From Acanthococcus lagerstroemiae (lineage: Eukaryota > Arthropoda > Insecta > Hemiptera > Eriococcidae), in contig CM063106.1 in the NCBI GenBank assembly GCA_031841125.1, forward strand, positions 36,824,001 to 36,888,000: 64,000 bases of DNA. Direction: 5' to 3'. The notes under the pieces were generated by a model, which was not told the DNA's origin, ran no database searches, and worked only from the letters and a program-made list of their open reading frames with translations. Shown here one piece after another: positions 46,546 through 57,261 of this stretch (its first letter is position 1; every line of letters starts with the position of its first letter). A program made the position numbers and the translations under genes.

Positions 46546-48641
46546 TCAAATCGCAACAGCATATTGATATTTCTCGGATGCACTTTTCTTTTTCTTTGTC
46601 ATTGGACTTTTGAGAGCCTGATTGTGAAACTGCTCAGCTTCTTCAGTTAGTGGGACAAGTGACAAGAGTTCCTGCACATCCTTTGCTTTGTCTACTGACA
46701 CATGTGAAGCTTGAGGCAAAAGCTTGGCCTTGCAAGCCACCAAGCGATGTCCGGCCCACTCATTTTTCAGGGGCTTATGTGTTACCCCATGCCCGAAATA
46801 AGTGGGCGAAATAGTTACCGTCTGCTGGTTTTTGAGGAATGTCCACACACGACTTGATTGTAAATTGAGCGCCGTCCTCTTTAGCATCCGTTTTGACATG
46901 GCTGCATAGTCATACACCGCCCTTTTCTGACCAAGGGGGAAATGTCGTGCAAACTTTGTGTACACACTATAATATTCTTGTGGCGTCACTATAACTGGCC
47001 TCTTTCGTAGAACCTTGCTGACACGACCAAAAACTCGATCTGGTGGCATGTACGAATGTCCCCTTATAGGGAAAAATACTTTCACCTCTGCAAATGGCAT
47101 TTTTGGAGAGTTTGAGTAACGAAGAAGTATTGATAACAGGGTTTGATTTTTATTTTGGGCCGGACAGGAATCACAAAAGAAATGCAGTTGTCTATAGCCT
47201 CGTTTTTGTGCAAGTCTTGTTAGCTTATTCAAATAGTGAGCCAATGCTGAGCCAACCTCGTTGCTCCCTTTCCCTGATTGATTTTCTGTCCATGTATAAA
47301 ATCGTACTTTTCAAGGATTCTGATCAGAATCATGAATGACAAACGCAAGGTTGTATAACCAAATCTGACGCTTATAGTATGCTTCAGTAACATTCGTTTT
47401 GGGTAAAGGCTGGTTCTGTTGCATATTGAACGTAACAGCAAGCGTGTCACACCTGCGCTTGCTCTCTTTCAACAGATCATAAAATTTTATAGCTTTGCGC
47501 ACATGTAACTTATACTGTAGAACATTATCATGATGATCCGGTCCGCTGGCAGCAATTTTCTCTTTTAAGGAGACGCACGTTTGAGCATACATCGACCTTG
47601 GGAGTGCCGAATGCCAGATTGAAACTGCCACGGAAAATCTGTTAGAAAGCATGAAAATTGTACAAAACTATCGCCATAATAATAGCATTAAAAATTTGAC
47701 AAATTACGAACACTAACTTTCCAATATATAAAGTGAGTAAGACCTCACACTAAACCCAGCAGCTTCTCTTCTCTGTTTCCAAGCTCTGTAGAGCTTATTT
47801 ATGCTTAAGTCGGCAGTACACTCTTTTGAGCACCGTAATGGCTTTCAGTACAGGGTATCTGTTTAATATGGGCTTCTGGACGAGACAAGCCAGTCTCGAA
47901 GAAATGTCGCGTAATCGCATTCAGACGTCTCTGATCTAAAAGGAAGAAGACAAGAATGGCTACAACACTCATATTTTTATGAAAACACATCAACAAGGCA
48001 GCTGACTGGAATGAAATTTTACAATTCATACCTATTAGTGATATCGATGAAAATGTTGCTGAGCACACCTGAAGTCTTTCACCTTTTACTGTACAAACGA
48101 AATAAGCATTTGTTAACCGTTTACGTGGTTCTTTGTTACGAGGTCTCGACTGTGTAGGACTGAAAGGAGTAATGTATTTGAGAAGATACTCATTCTGCGA
48201 TGCAGCATCAGTCTTCGCATAAATCAAGTTTGCAAATGCTAATGACAGAAAAGTAATAAAGGTATACTATGATTCTATTAGCATGGGTGCTGATGTAACC
48301 TTCAAGTAGAATGTACCTGTTATGTCCTCTTGAGTGAGATTCGCGGCAGCACAATGAGTGTTAAAATGTTTGCAACTTATTCTAGGTACCCCCTTCTGGG
48401 CAGAAACAACCTGCAAGCTGTTCCTCGCTCTTTTTCGGCATTCCTTTCTCCATTCTTCTTTATTCTTATGCTTCCGAGATCCATGTTTCTGTTCAGTGGG
48501 ATTCCCTCTGAAATCTTCCTGTACAATGTCAACCAAAATGTAATCGACCTTCTTTACATTATTCGTACTGTCTATCGAAAATTATCATAATATTGTCATA
48601 ATCAACTTACCAATTCGTATTCAGTTGCCTGGGTACTCATG
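46546..48641 (-). pseudogene. Transposase of element B, multi-exon, near intact
   Basis: Exon 1 starts at ATG 48641 (MSTQATEYEL, donor GTAAGT). Exon 2 begins EDFRGNPTEQKHG and contains KGVPRISCKHFNTHCAA and NLTQEDIT (phase-1 donor). Exon 3 runs AFANLIYAKTDAASQNEYLL ... ERLQVCSATFSSISLI (phase 1). Exon 4 starts DQRRLNAITRHFFETG ... CTESHYGAQKS, then shifts frame near 47815 into ADLSINKLYRAWKQRREAAG. Later blocks are 47311-47652 (TEAYYKRQIWLYNLAFVIHD) and 46546-47290 (LHFFCDSCPAQNKNQTLLS, VKVFFPIRGHSYMPPDRVFG, KDVQELLSLVP). D in CDSCPAQNKN and D in MPPDRVFG are candidate catalytic acids. One frameshift is the only clear lesion. The D-x-C-x-x-QNKN ... GHSYMPxD pattern resembles Sola-type transposases. 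Confidence 0.75.
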
Positions 48642-48904
48642 GTCCACAATGTCAAAATATTTTTTGAAAAACGAAAAAACTTACTGAATAATGAAACCTA
48701 TGAACGCCAAAACATTTTGAAAAACGAAAAAACTAATGTTCGCAGCTGATAACAAAGTGCATTATCATTTTTCCTTGCTACATTGACTTAGTACAGTTTT
48801 GGAATAACCATTATTTTGTCCTTGTTTACACTGTTGCCAAAACTAGGCTTTCTGCAAAGATAGATGTAACTAGGGATACTAGACTATGATGAGTACTCTT
48901 GACT

Positions 48905-49130
48905 GCCATTTTAGTAGCAGAATCCGAGAGTAAACACGTAACATGTTGTGATAATGATTTACGTTGTGATAAGTGATGTTTACTCTTAGCTTCTGCTACT
49001 AAAATGGTGGTCCAACCGCCATTTTAGTAGCAGAATCCGAGAGTAAACACGTAACATGTTGTGATAATGATTTACGTTGTGATAAGTGATATTTACTCTT
49101 AGCTTTTGCTACTAAAATGGTAGATTGGTA
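48905..49130. repeat. Two tandem 113-bp units, each an inverted repeat
   Basis: GCCATTTTAGTAGCAGAATC starts at 48905 and 49018. Each unit ends with the inverse (GCTACTAAAATGG) and holds GAGTAAACA...TGTTTACTC arms, so each can fold into a hairpin of about 100 bp. They lie within transposon B, upstream of its gene. Confidence 0.9.
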
Positions 49131-49417
49131 GGAATGTTGTTACCACCCTTGGCCACCAGATCGTGCTAATATCTAATTTTTTGTGATTTTTGACTTAGGG
49201 CAGTTTGAAATACCACTCTTCAAATGATTTCAGATTCAACATTAATATTCTCTGCAATTGAGGTACTAGGTCTACACTGGAGGTCAGAATCAATACACTC
49301 TGGTTTAAAAAACGTCGAAATTTTTGGAATTTTAGCTTTCAACTTGGCCTCCCGTTCTTCTTTTTCTTTCGCTAATTTTCTGTTGGCACTTCCACTCAGC
49401 CTTTTTCTTCCATCCAT

Positions 49418-50106
49418 TTTAAAGATCTTCCATTCTTATTGGATTATAATGATGGTTAATAACACGAAATATAGCACAAAAGTTGAAGAAATCCACCATT
49501 TGAATTTTGAATCAATACTGTAATCATGTTGATGATAAACTGTCGTAAACAAAGAAAGAACGAAAAACCATAATGTAAACCCTTTGACTACATCAGTTTG
49601 GTGGCCAGCAATTTCTAAACAATACAGCGTTCAAGGTTATCTGCTATGCACTTCCTGATTATGCTTTAGCATTACCGGTTAGACAATCTTTAAGTACGTA
49701 CTTTTGCAATGATATTTTAATAAATAAAGACATGAAGTTATGATAGTTCACATCACAACTTGCAATAGTATATTTCAAGTCAAGGAGCGAAAATGAAGTT
49801 TATCACAACAAGTTCAATATGTTGCGAGACGAGCCGAAGGCGAGTTGAGCAAATTGAACGAGTCGTGATAAACCTCAAGTGCCGTACGAATGATGAAACA
49901 TAGAAGAGCTTTTAGATCACTATTTGCTTTGGTATCATCGTCCGCAGGCAGAGAAAACTGATTACCTTTGGGGCTGTCCAACTCAGCGTTGTGCTTGTGA
50001 ACGGCCACGCAATTTGATCGGTGCTCGCGCCAACACACTGGACAAACGATGGCGCAGAGGAGATGCGATGTAGTGAACTGTAGACCACGGGTGAGCGCAG
50101 TCGAGC
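49418..50106. other. No recognised gene
   Basis: 5' flank of the hAT gene and following AT-rich DNA. A CG-rich patch at 49825-49850 (CGAGCCGAAGGCGAG) and a coding-like but broken stretch at 49.85-50.1 kb follow. No domain seen. Confidence 0.35.
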
Positions 50107-50292
50107 TCACCACCCGAAACGTGGGATAAATCTCATTCTGTCTTCCTTCTCGAAGCGATTTATGATATCGTACACGGTGCTTTTTGGTAAATTCAATAAT
50201 TTTGCTATGTCAGTGCCCTTCATACCTTTTGCACGATTGAAAAGAACTAACTGGCGCATATCCAACGAAGTATTACGCGATTTTCGACCCAT
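50107..50292 (-). pseudogene. Tc1-like helix-turn-helix fragment
   Basis: ATG 50292 begins MGRKSRNTSLDMRQLVLFNR and continues GTDIAKLLNLPKSTVYDIIN, the first helix-turn-helix of Tc1/IS630 transposases. The frame stops at 50107 without a catalytic domain, and no other part is visible nearby. N-terminal fragment only. Confidence 0.65.
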
Positions 50293-50884
50293 TTCGAAAA
50301 CACCGGCGACTATTTAATCAAGCGTTCGCGATTTTGATCTTTAAGGTGCGAAAAACTTTGGCGTAATGACGAGGAAGGCTCAACGCCACGCTCATAGGGG
50401 ATTACGTAATTCAATGCCCGTGCAAGCTGCAACTTGCACGCGTGATTTTATACGTTCCGAATATTTATGTGGTGCTTTGTTTCGAGGTTGTGATTTTGTT
50501 TTGAGTATAACAGAGAGACCAAATGTCTTTTTCACATTTTTTTAACGTGATATATGTTATTAAAGATGCACTAAATTATCCTGTAACATTTTTTTCACCA
50601 ATAATCCATTTGCTGATTAGTTATAAACGATATAATAAATTTTTTTAGCAAATTCCAAATATTTTTGTGACTCACAGTATATCATATTGTATTATGTATA
50701 AGAATAAAAATGCTGAAAACAGAGCAAGGTACATATGTATGTACAATGTATATGCAGGCTTATACTTTAGGGTTGAAAAGTGTATCTATAGATAACTGCT
50801 TTGCATTAGATAAACACTTTTTAGCAGAAAAGTCCCTCCACCTTTGTAACATACATATGTACATACCTACTTTGGATAATAGGG
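50293..50884. other. No recognised gene
   Basis: Noncoding AT-rich DNA preceding an isolated Tigger-type end. Confidence 0.4.
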
Positions 50885-50992
50885 AAAGGTTCGAATAATC
50901 GAGTAGTTTAAATTATAGGGAGAGAATTTAAGAGTTCGGATAATCCGGCGGTTCGGATAATTGGAGTTCAGATAATCGAAAGCTTACTGTAT
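50885..50992. repeat. Isolated pogo/Tigger-type end
   Basis: Repeated TTCGGATAAT / TTCAGATAATCGAA phrases end at TTACTGTA near 50992. Read inward this gives CAGTAAGCTTTCGATTATCT, a pogo/Tigger-like end at a TA site. No partner end or gene is visible, and it is different from the end at 2560. Confidence 0.55.
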
Positions 50993-51000
50993 TCTTTTCT

Positions 51001-52048
51001 TCAAATAATGTCAGATATTCCTGATTGGTTTCGAATATACGCGTGCTTTGAGCATTCCCCATAACCAGAAATCGCAACTCGTGAGATCAGGCGAATACAA
51101 CAGCCAAATGATCGGCCCAGCTCTACCAATCCATCACTGGGGAAAATACTCATCAAGAAGCTGACAGACATTTCGAGTGAAATGGCAAGGTGCGCCGTCC
51201 TGTTGGAAATAACCATCTTGTCTCAGTTTGTACAGCAAATTGTCAATGAAGAAATCCTGCAGCATCTTCAAATAGCGATCACTATTCACCGTGTTGTGGG
51301 TCTGAAAATACAGACCGATAATCCCGTAACTCGAAATGGCACACCACACATTCACTTTGGGGCTAGACCTCACGTGTTCATAGACTTCCGTAGGTTTTGT
51401 TCTTCCCCAGAAGATGCACGTCTTATTATTAACAAAACCACTGATGTGAACTGTAGCTTCATCAGAGAAAATGATCAGATCATTGATCTCAGGCTGAATA
51501 ACTGACATCGGGAACAACACACGGCTAGCTGAGAGACGTTGTTCTCTATCGGCGGCTTTCAATGCTTGAACACATTAAAAATGATAGGCAACTCAAGTCT
51601 TTGGTGAGAATTTTATGAGCAGTGAAATTTGACATACCCACAAACAAAACAACGCGTCTCGTCGATGCATTTCTGTGGCAAAGTAATTAATTTTCCGTTT
51701 TACAAATATTTTTCTCCGTTCTAACAGTAACTTTACACCAGCTACACCTTTGGTATTATCCACCACAGATCCGGTAGTTACAAATTTAGTATGAATACTT
51801 CAAATTGTTAATCTACTTAGATGATCCTTGTTATACTGTTCGGAAAATCTTCCTTGAACGAAGCTTGGTGATCTGTACATCTCCATACTCGATGCGATAA
51901 AAACTCCTTCGGCAATTGTATACCAGCACGCCGTTCTTGGTACTAATGACTGCATACGCTTTAGCATAACTTGGTTTGGTGTTGGTTTTGACCTCTGCGA
52001 CATTATTACCAATTTAAAATTTAAAAAAAATGTACAATGAAAAGACAA
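51001..52048 (-). pseudogene. mariner/Tc1-type transposase, broken
   Basis: The 5' part near 52000 (MSQRSKPTPNQVMLKRMQSL) is degraded. The catalytic core at 51134-51562 is clear: LIIFSDEATVHISGFVNNKT (first Asp), SPKVNVWCAISSYGIIGLYF, GYFQQDGAPCHFTRNV (second Asp). At 51134 a TGA follows LLDEYFPQ, after which the homologous frame runs WIGRAGPIIWLLYSPDLTSC and DFWLWGMLKARVFET (third acidic position). At least one stop and one or more shifts. Confidence 0.82.
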
Positions 52049-52049
52049 A

Positions 52050-52600
52050 TCACGAATTTCTTTTTACAAGAACACGAAGTAAGAACACGCGATTAAAATC
52101 AACACTTCGCTATCAATCTGATTTTGGTTGCAAACACAGACTATTATAAAGAGAACGGCTATCGGCTAAGCACCAACAAAATTAAATAACTCACGACACA
52201 ACGACAGTACTAAGCGACTGTACCACAAAACGACATCAGCACGAAACCCTGGGCAATGTTAACAACTGGGTGACCCATGAGTTTAGTGAGGCACCCCAAT
52301 TCGTGTTTGAGTTGGATCAATTCCTGGTCAGATGATTCTTTGTAAACGGCTGCCTCTATAGGTAAATTTCACACTCTTCCTCAGATCTTTATATAACATT
52401 GCCATGAATACATTGTTGTCCCAGTTCTCTACCAATATTAAACATTCCGCAATTATCAGCCCTTCCAGAGATCCTGCAATATCAAAAAATGCATTTCCAT
52501 GTTCAGTAAGTAAGGAGGCCATTTCATAATGTTACCCTGGGGGAAGTTTGCATTGTGGCCATTGGTGCAATGGGGGATGTCCGCGTGGTAGCCTCGGTTA
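52050..52600. other. No recognised gene
   Basis: A minus-strand frame at 52328-52522 (FFDIAGSLEGLIIAECLILV) is the only coding-like feature and matches nothing I know. Confidence 0.35.
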
Positions 52601-52602
52601 AG

Positions 52603-53325
52603 TTAAGCAAGCTTCCCAATGTTAGGTCTAATTTCCTCGAATGGAGGAATGGAGGTTATAAGACATTGAGTATGAGAGTTAGTGAGGTTTGTCAGTGCTG
52701 GAGCAGCACATACTGTTACTAAGCTGCCGTCTGCTGTTTGCATGATGTACTGGATACTAGTTCTCGTTTTCATAGAGCCGGGCTTTCGCCGTTTTTGATT
52801 AGGTTCATAAGGTACCATGAAAGGATTTAAAAAAACATTCTGGTCTGCTGCTGTTTTATTTCGGTACAGTGCATTGTAAAAAGCTGAAACAATATTCTGG
52901 GTTTCAAAACATTGCCCCATGTGTTGATTTTATTGTAGATTAACAAAAAATATTTTAAAACTTACATAAGATGTCCTCCTCAGATAGTTCATGAGCATAA
53001 CATGATGATGTTCCACGATGTTGGCACATAATACGAGGTGATCCTTTAGCTTCTTTACTATTACGAGCTACCTGTTTCTTTCTAGTAGCACGATTTTCAT
53101 TATCAGCTACTCGTTTACTTCCTCCTGGAACGAGTGTAGGAGCTTCAGAAAACTCACTCTAAAACAGGGAACAGTAAAGCATTCATGAAACTGAAGATAT
53201 TCATAAAATTAATGACTCCACCGCCAGAAGAAATAAGTTTTCTTACCATTTCTGCAATTTTTTTGAACAACTGAGTCGTATTCTCATACAGATTAACTTT
53301 ATAATACTACCGCAGAACTGTTTTG
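52603..53325 (-). pseudogene. Sola-like family member C, 5' part
   Basis: Three exon-like blocks. One near 53275-53320 ends TTQLFKKIAEM with donor GTAAGA. The second, about 52985-53160, contains ARNSKEAKGSPRIMCQHRGT and SSCYAHELSEEDIL, with donor TTAT/GTAAGT in phase 1. The third starts at about 52869 after an acceptor (TTGTTTCAG), SFYNALYRNKTAADQNVFLN ... ADGSLVTVCAAPALTNL. The blocks align with element B exons 2 and 3 (KGVPRISCKH...LTQEDIT; AFANLIYAKTDAASQNEYL), and the intron lies at the same place and phase. The part holding the QNKN motif is missing, so the gene is truncated. Confidence 0.7.
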
Positions 53326-53589
53326 CCGCTACGAACTGTAATATCCCATAATCAGTCAACTTAGAATGTGTATAACTTCACAGATTTGCTAGCAACCATA
53401 ATATTCCCTTATCAGTAAACTTCAAATGCCTAGAACTCCGTAGATTTTTACGTTAGGAGTATGGCGTTTGTAACCTTTGATGAGTTTTGACTTCCAGCAA
53501 CAGATTCCACTAAAATCGCATTTCTGATAAAAATGGAGTTATTGGTTTTTGAATTCGGGGTCTTCAAATATATAATTCAAATATCATTC

Positions 53590-53826
53590 ACCTAAAATTC
53601 CAAATGCAGGTTTGTGCTGCAATTGCCAGGCTGCTAGCCCTCTTTTGTCGCAAGTGGATGGTTCAACTTCTGTTTTGGAATCTATTTCTTCAAATCTATA
53701 AATTTCAGATGGCCAGTCTACATCCGAGTTTAACCATTGGGGTCCGGACCACCAAACAGAACCACTCAAATCAGCTAGTCGAGCTACTCTTAATGATATA
53801 TCTGCGGGTTTATCCATGGTCGGCAC
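53590..53826 (-). pseudogene. BEL/Pao retrotransposon fragment
   Basis: The minus-strand frame KPADISLRVARLADLSGSVW, continuing WSGPQWLNSDVDWP, resembles the N-P-A-D ... S-x-W-W-x-G-P-x-W-L region between reverse transcriptase/RNase H and integrase in BEL/Pao polyproteins. It is followed by an unrelated tail (AAWQLQHKPAFGIL) and a possible donor, TTTTAG/GTGAAT. No other BEL/Pao domain is nearby. It could alternatively be an exon of the SWIM gene upstream. Confidence 0.45.
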
Positions 53827-53865
53827 GTAACAAAAGTATAGGGGAGACTGTTGTACCTATAAACA

Positions 53866-54374
53866 CTTTTTACAACTTTGTCACTGGAAGTGGTTCCATC
53901 AACTTTTCTTGCACAGCTTTCGAAGGCCTGATCCAAGACCAGTTGTCAGTGCAGCTCCATTTCTCGAGTTCATCCTCAGTGTTTCTATATAAAATTCAAA
54001 CAATAATTTGTGTTTTCTACATACAATTCAAATGTTGAACAAAATACCGTTCAATTAACTGCAACTTATCTTGTTAATTTGAGAAGTACAGCAACAGCGT
54101 GTTTACATTTGCCTGTACTAGGTACCTCCAGTGTATGTACAATAATACTTTTTTATAACACCTGGTGAAGGTCTTGTCAGTTGCATATTAATCTCATGCG
54201 TCTTCTTCAAGTCGGATACTTGCAGGCAAACAGCTTTAATAGATACATCCTCCTCAGAAAGTAGGACAATACCTTTCTTTTGTAGACGGTAGCCGGCTTT
54301 TGGAATTAAACGTACACCTTTCAGTGGCTTAGAATAATCATTAACATGATCAATAATATCCTCTACATTAATCA
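53866..54374 (-). pseudogene. SWIM zinc-finger gene fragment
   Basis: ATG 54374 opens MINVEDIIDHVNDYSKPLKG. The frame continues AVCLQVSDLKKTHEINMQL and YYCTYTGGT, and after a one-base shift near 54118 TSTGKCKHAVAVLLKLTR. This gives the C-x-C-like (C-T-Y-T) ... C-x-H pattern of SWIM domains. A second exon (about 53866-53984, after acceptor TTATATAG) reads EDELEKWSCTDNWSWIRPSK, matching the SCTD..W segment that follows SWIM in the insect SWIM/YqaJ-type protein family. The first zinc ligand pair is altered (C-T-Y-T instead of C-x-C). Confidence 0.55.
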
Positions 54375-55054
54375 TGGTTCACTTTTCAGTTAAATGGAAA
54401 CAAAAAAACGTGAAATATAAAGAAAAACGTATAAGAACAAGGAAAAATACTTACCAAGAAAAGTAATTCAACTCATTGATTATCCCCTTTCTCAATGTTT
54501 ATGATAAACACAACGATCACTGACTCGATTTATTATCACCCTGAAAACGATTTGTCAATTTCAGAACATCTTCAGAATCAGACATTATTATATTTGCCTA
54601 TTGGCGCTCCAACATCATTTGCATTGACATCAGATTAGGAAATCTCATCTCTCGAATCCGGGCTAGCATTTCATAAGCCTGCTACACACTATTCGCGAAT
54701 AACAACGAATCGACAACAAAACAACAAAACACATGCAATACACAAATAGTGTATAGATGGTGATTCGCTGTGTCTTGCAAAACAATGTTTGTACCAATCT
54801 GTCAGAGGAGCAGTTTTTAAACGAATCATCAAATGAAATTTTTTTTGTATGTGGAGAATTGTCCTGCTGCTAAACACTATTCGCGCACAAATTGTCATAT
54901 TTTCGCCCAGTCGACTGGAATGGCGTTCCATATTCAAATCTTATAAGATTGCGCTAAGTCCGTACTTACAAAAATATTCATATCTGACAATCATGAGACT
55001 TTGTGTGCATTATTATTATTATTATTTTTATTGTACTCCTTATTAGACTGATCA
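54375..55054. other. No recognised gene
   Basis: Promoter-side flank of the SWIM fragment and AT-rich DNA with a short TTA microsatellite at 55010-55030. Confidence 0.4.
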
Positions 55055-55535
55055 AATGTTGACTTATTTTTGTCAAAACTTCAACCTTCATGATGACCTT
55101 GATAATTACCACAAAAATTTCTTCCTCAACCACAATTGCCACCAAATGATTTAGCATGGAAGGTGGCAACTTCAATTCTACCTTCATGACTTGAATTAGT
55201 TTTCTCACCTTGAGGACATGTTACTGATTTACAAGCTTGAGCGGCGAGCAGTCTCTGTTTGATATATTCTACAGAGAGTAGTTGTTCATTAGTAACAGTA
55301 CCGGGAGATTCTATGACAGCTTCAAATTGGGATCCCATTGATAGGATGAGCTGATTTACAATTTCTACTTCAGACAACTTGGCACCCAATGCTACTAATT
55401 CATTTTTAATCTCATCAAATTTCAAGAAATGTTCCTCCAGACTGACCCTATCATTGAATTTGAGGCTTTGTCATCTTACACAAAGAAGCACTTGATCCAT
55501 ACTGCCCGTTTGACCTTGTTGTTTCTTGAGGGCAT
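55055..55535 (-). pseudogene. copia-type gag fragment
   Basis: Minus-strand peptide DRVSLEEHFLKFDEIKNELV, then GAKLSEVEIVNQLILSMGSQ and TVTNEQLLSVEYIKQRLLA, the conserved gag (UBN2-type) region of Ty1/copia elements. A frameshift at about 55460 separates SMDQVLLCVR from the rest. The zinc knuckle is degraded (FGGNCG). No protease, integrase or LTR is seen nearby. It joins hAT sequence at 55536. Confidence 0.7.
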
Positions 55536-55536
55536 T

Positions 55537-57169
55537 CTAAACACGAGAAAAACAGGTGTGGGACTTTACAAAACTGATATACTGAGGTTCCACATTTTTC
55601 ATGAATAACATGATGGCCAATGAGTTCTTGCGTTTATCAAATTTCGAGTCATTTTTGTCAGCGACTCCCAATACACCTTCAACGGAATACAGTTGCAGAG
55701 CATGATGAAAACATTTATCAAAATATCGTACAACAAGGCATAAGTATGTACTTCTGACCAGAAACATCAGTGTATTCATCAATCAACACTGAGAACTTGA
55801 TGTGTTTCAAAACTTCTATCAGTTTGGTTTTGGAATACTGACCAATTATTACATTTGTACATATTGCGGTAGCTTTTGTACAACCCAAGGTGAGCTTTTC
55901 GGCAACTTTGGGGCTGGAGGCTACTTTTTTTACTAATACACACAGATGATCAGCATTGTTGAATGCTATATTATGTTCAACGAGGAACGAAGTTAATTTC
56001 GGCATCCTTGACATCATCATCAAGTTTCTGTCTGATCAACATTTCAGGCATGTTACTCACTGAGGGCTGATAACACTACCCAACAGCCAAAAAACCGCAA
56101 GAACGAGAGTAGCCGATTCTAGAAGTATTTTTCACGCTGAATTCAATGCCGCTTTTTGTTTTTCTTAATTAGCTCTCCTTTTCTCGTAAATTCATTCTGA
56201 ATTATTTCCCGTAATTTCCCTCACGTGTTAGAAATATTAGTGAATGTGGCCACACTGCATGTATCACAAAACAAACTCGCCAACACAGTGACGCGTGTGA
56301 ACGTGTGTTTTGACGTTTTGATATCGAGACGATCTAAACAGTTTCAACTGATTCTAAGATTTTATCATTAACGATGTAGTGATTGAACAACAGTTTTGAG
56401 GAAGGCGATCTCTTCAGTGAAAAAATAACGCCTTTTCATTCTGGTATTACAGTTTATTGTTTCTTTTACGAAATGTAAGTGAACTAGATAAATGTGTTCC
56501 GACAATAAATTTGATGAATATGTATTCAATGCATGAGTATTCATGATAATCACAACGTTCGTTCTTGAATTGGAATAATACTTAAGGAACACAGACGGAC
56601 AGAGAACAACACGGAAGATTTCTATTCAATACCGTCGAAGACGAAGCTTATCGGTAATATCAGTTTAATACAACATCAGTGTCGCCACATAAAATAGAAC
56701 AATTTCTCATAATACACTATTAAATTTCCCAGCAAACGTAAAAAATTATTAGCTAACTCAGATTGTCGGCTGTGAAGGACCTCCCTCTCATATAAATATA
56801 AATTTTTAATATCATATTTGAATTCAGCGTGAAAAATACATTAAGAATCATCTATTTTCCTTCATGCGGTTTCCAAAAAATCTCAGTTTGTTGTGTAGTG
56901 TAATTTGCGCCAATGGCCTTTTTCTTATGCAGTTGTGTTTTCATATGTTTATTGATATCCCCACTGCCTGATGCGGCAATGGAGATGTCAGTATTACAAA
57001 ATGTGCAAAGCGCATGGTGTATTCCCTTCTTACTTTTCTGTAAGAAATCACAATACTTCTCATCTCTGTACCACGCCTCTTTGACTTTGTTCCGATATAC
57101 CCTCTTGCGAACTGTTTTCTTATTACCTTTCTCATCCTGTGAATTGTCTTCATCGCAGGAACCGGACAT
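55537..57169 (-). pseudogene. BED-type hAT (ZNF862-like) fragment
   Basis: ATG 57169 (MSGSCDEDNSQDEKGNKK) leads to KVKEAWYRDEKYCDFLQKS and ALCTFCNTDISIAASGSGDI, then NKHMKTQLHKKK, a BED/TTF-like Cys-x-x-Cys ... His zinc finger. The catalytic part is at 55718-56023 (TSFLVEHNIAFNNADHLCVL, KATAICTNVIIGQYSKTKLI, KFSVLIDEYTDVSGQK), with the first hAT Asp in VLIDEYTDVS. It continues, after a shift, as VEPQYISFVKSH at 55550. The 56030-56850 stretch between them has no match and is either an intron or an insertion. The 3' part is lost at the copia junction. Confidence 0.75.
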
Positions 57170-57261
57170 TATGATTTTATGAAGAATGATGAATGAATTA
57201 AAAAATCTGAATACTAAAAGACCCAGGTAACTGCGAAAAACTGAAAACCAAGAAATTAACT

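Larger units (their letters stand above)
46062..49222 (-). mobile_element. Sola-like DNA transposon B, 3.16 kb
   Basis: Inverted ends of about 36 bp start GAAGAGTGGTATT and finish CTGCCCTAAGTCAAAAA (left 46062-46097, right about 49187-49222). One base differs in the outer 30. AAAT adjoins both ends, a likely 4-bp target duplication. A further end-like copy (GACTTAGGGCAGTTTGG) lies inside at about 46268. It is inserted in exon 1 of the ZMYM1-like hAT gene. It encodes the family transposase on the minus strand. Confidence 0.85.
43563..49417 (-). pseudogene. ZMYM1-like hAT transposase, interrupted and decayed
   Basis: Exon 1 starts at ATG 49417 (MDGRKRLSGSANRKLAKEKE) and breaks at about 49222 (ENINVESEII), where transposon B is inserted. 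It resumes at 46062 (ILSPPPVPEIG) and ends at a donor (GGAA/GTAAGT, phase 1). Exon 2 begins at 45912 in the same phase (SSLKDNDHQF). The TTF/MYM-type domain is clear (DPAKWIINNFYREYIARHG, MNRPWLIYSESRGTVFCAPC), followed by the first catalytic region (AKYYSIIVDSTPTF). After a frameshift near 44985 come RGQLYDNAANMRGIYNG and YYTPCSAHGLNLVG. More shifts precede the hAT C-terminal dimerisation region at 43563-43760 (CTAEHSFSCLKRIKNYLRN). At least four breaks. Confidence 0.88.

Noticed and set aside
48905..49130. CRISPR-like array
   Set aside because: Only two units with no spacers; each is a hairpin, and the context is a eukaryotic transposon.
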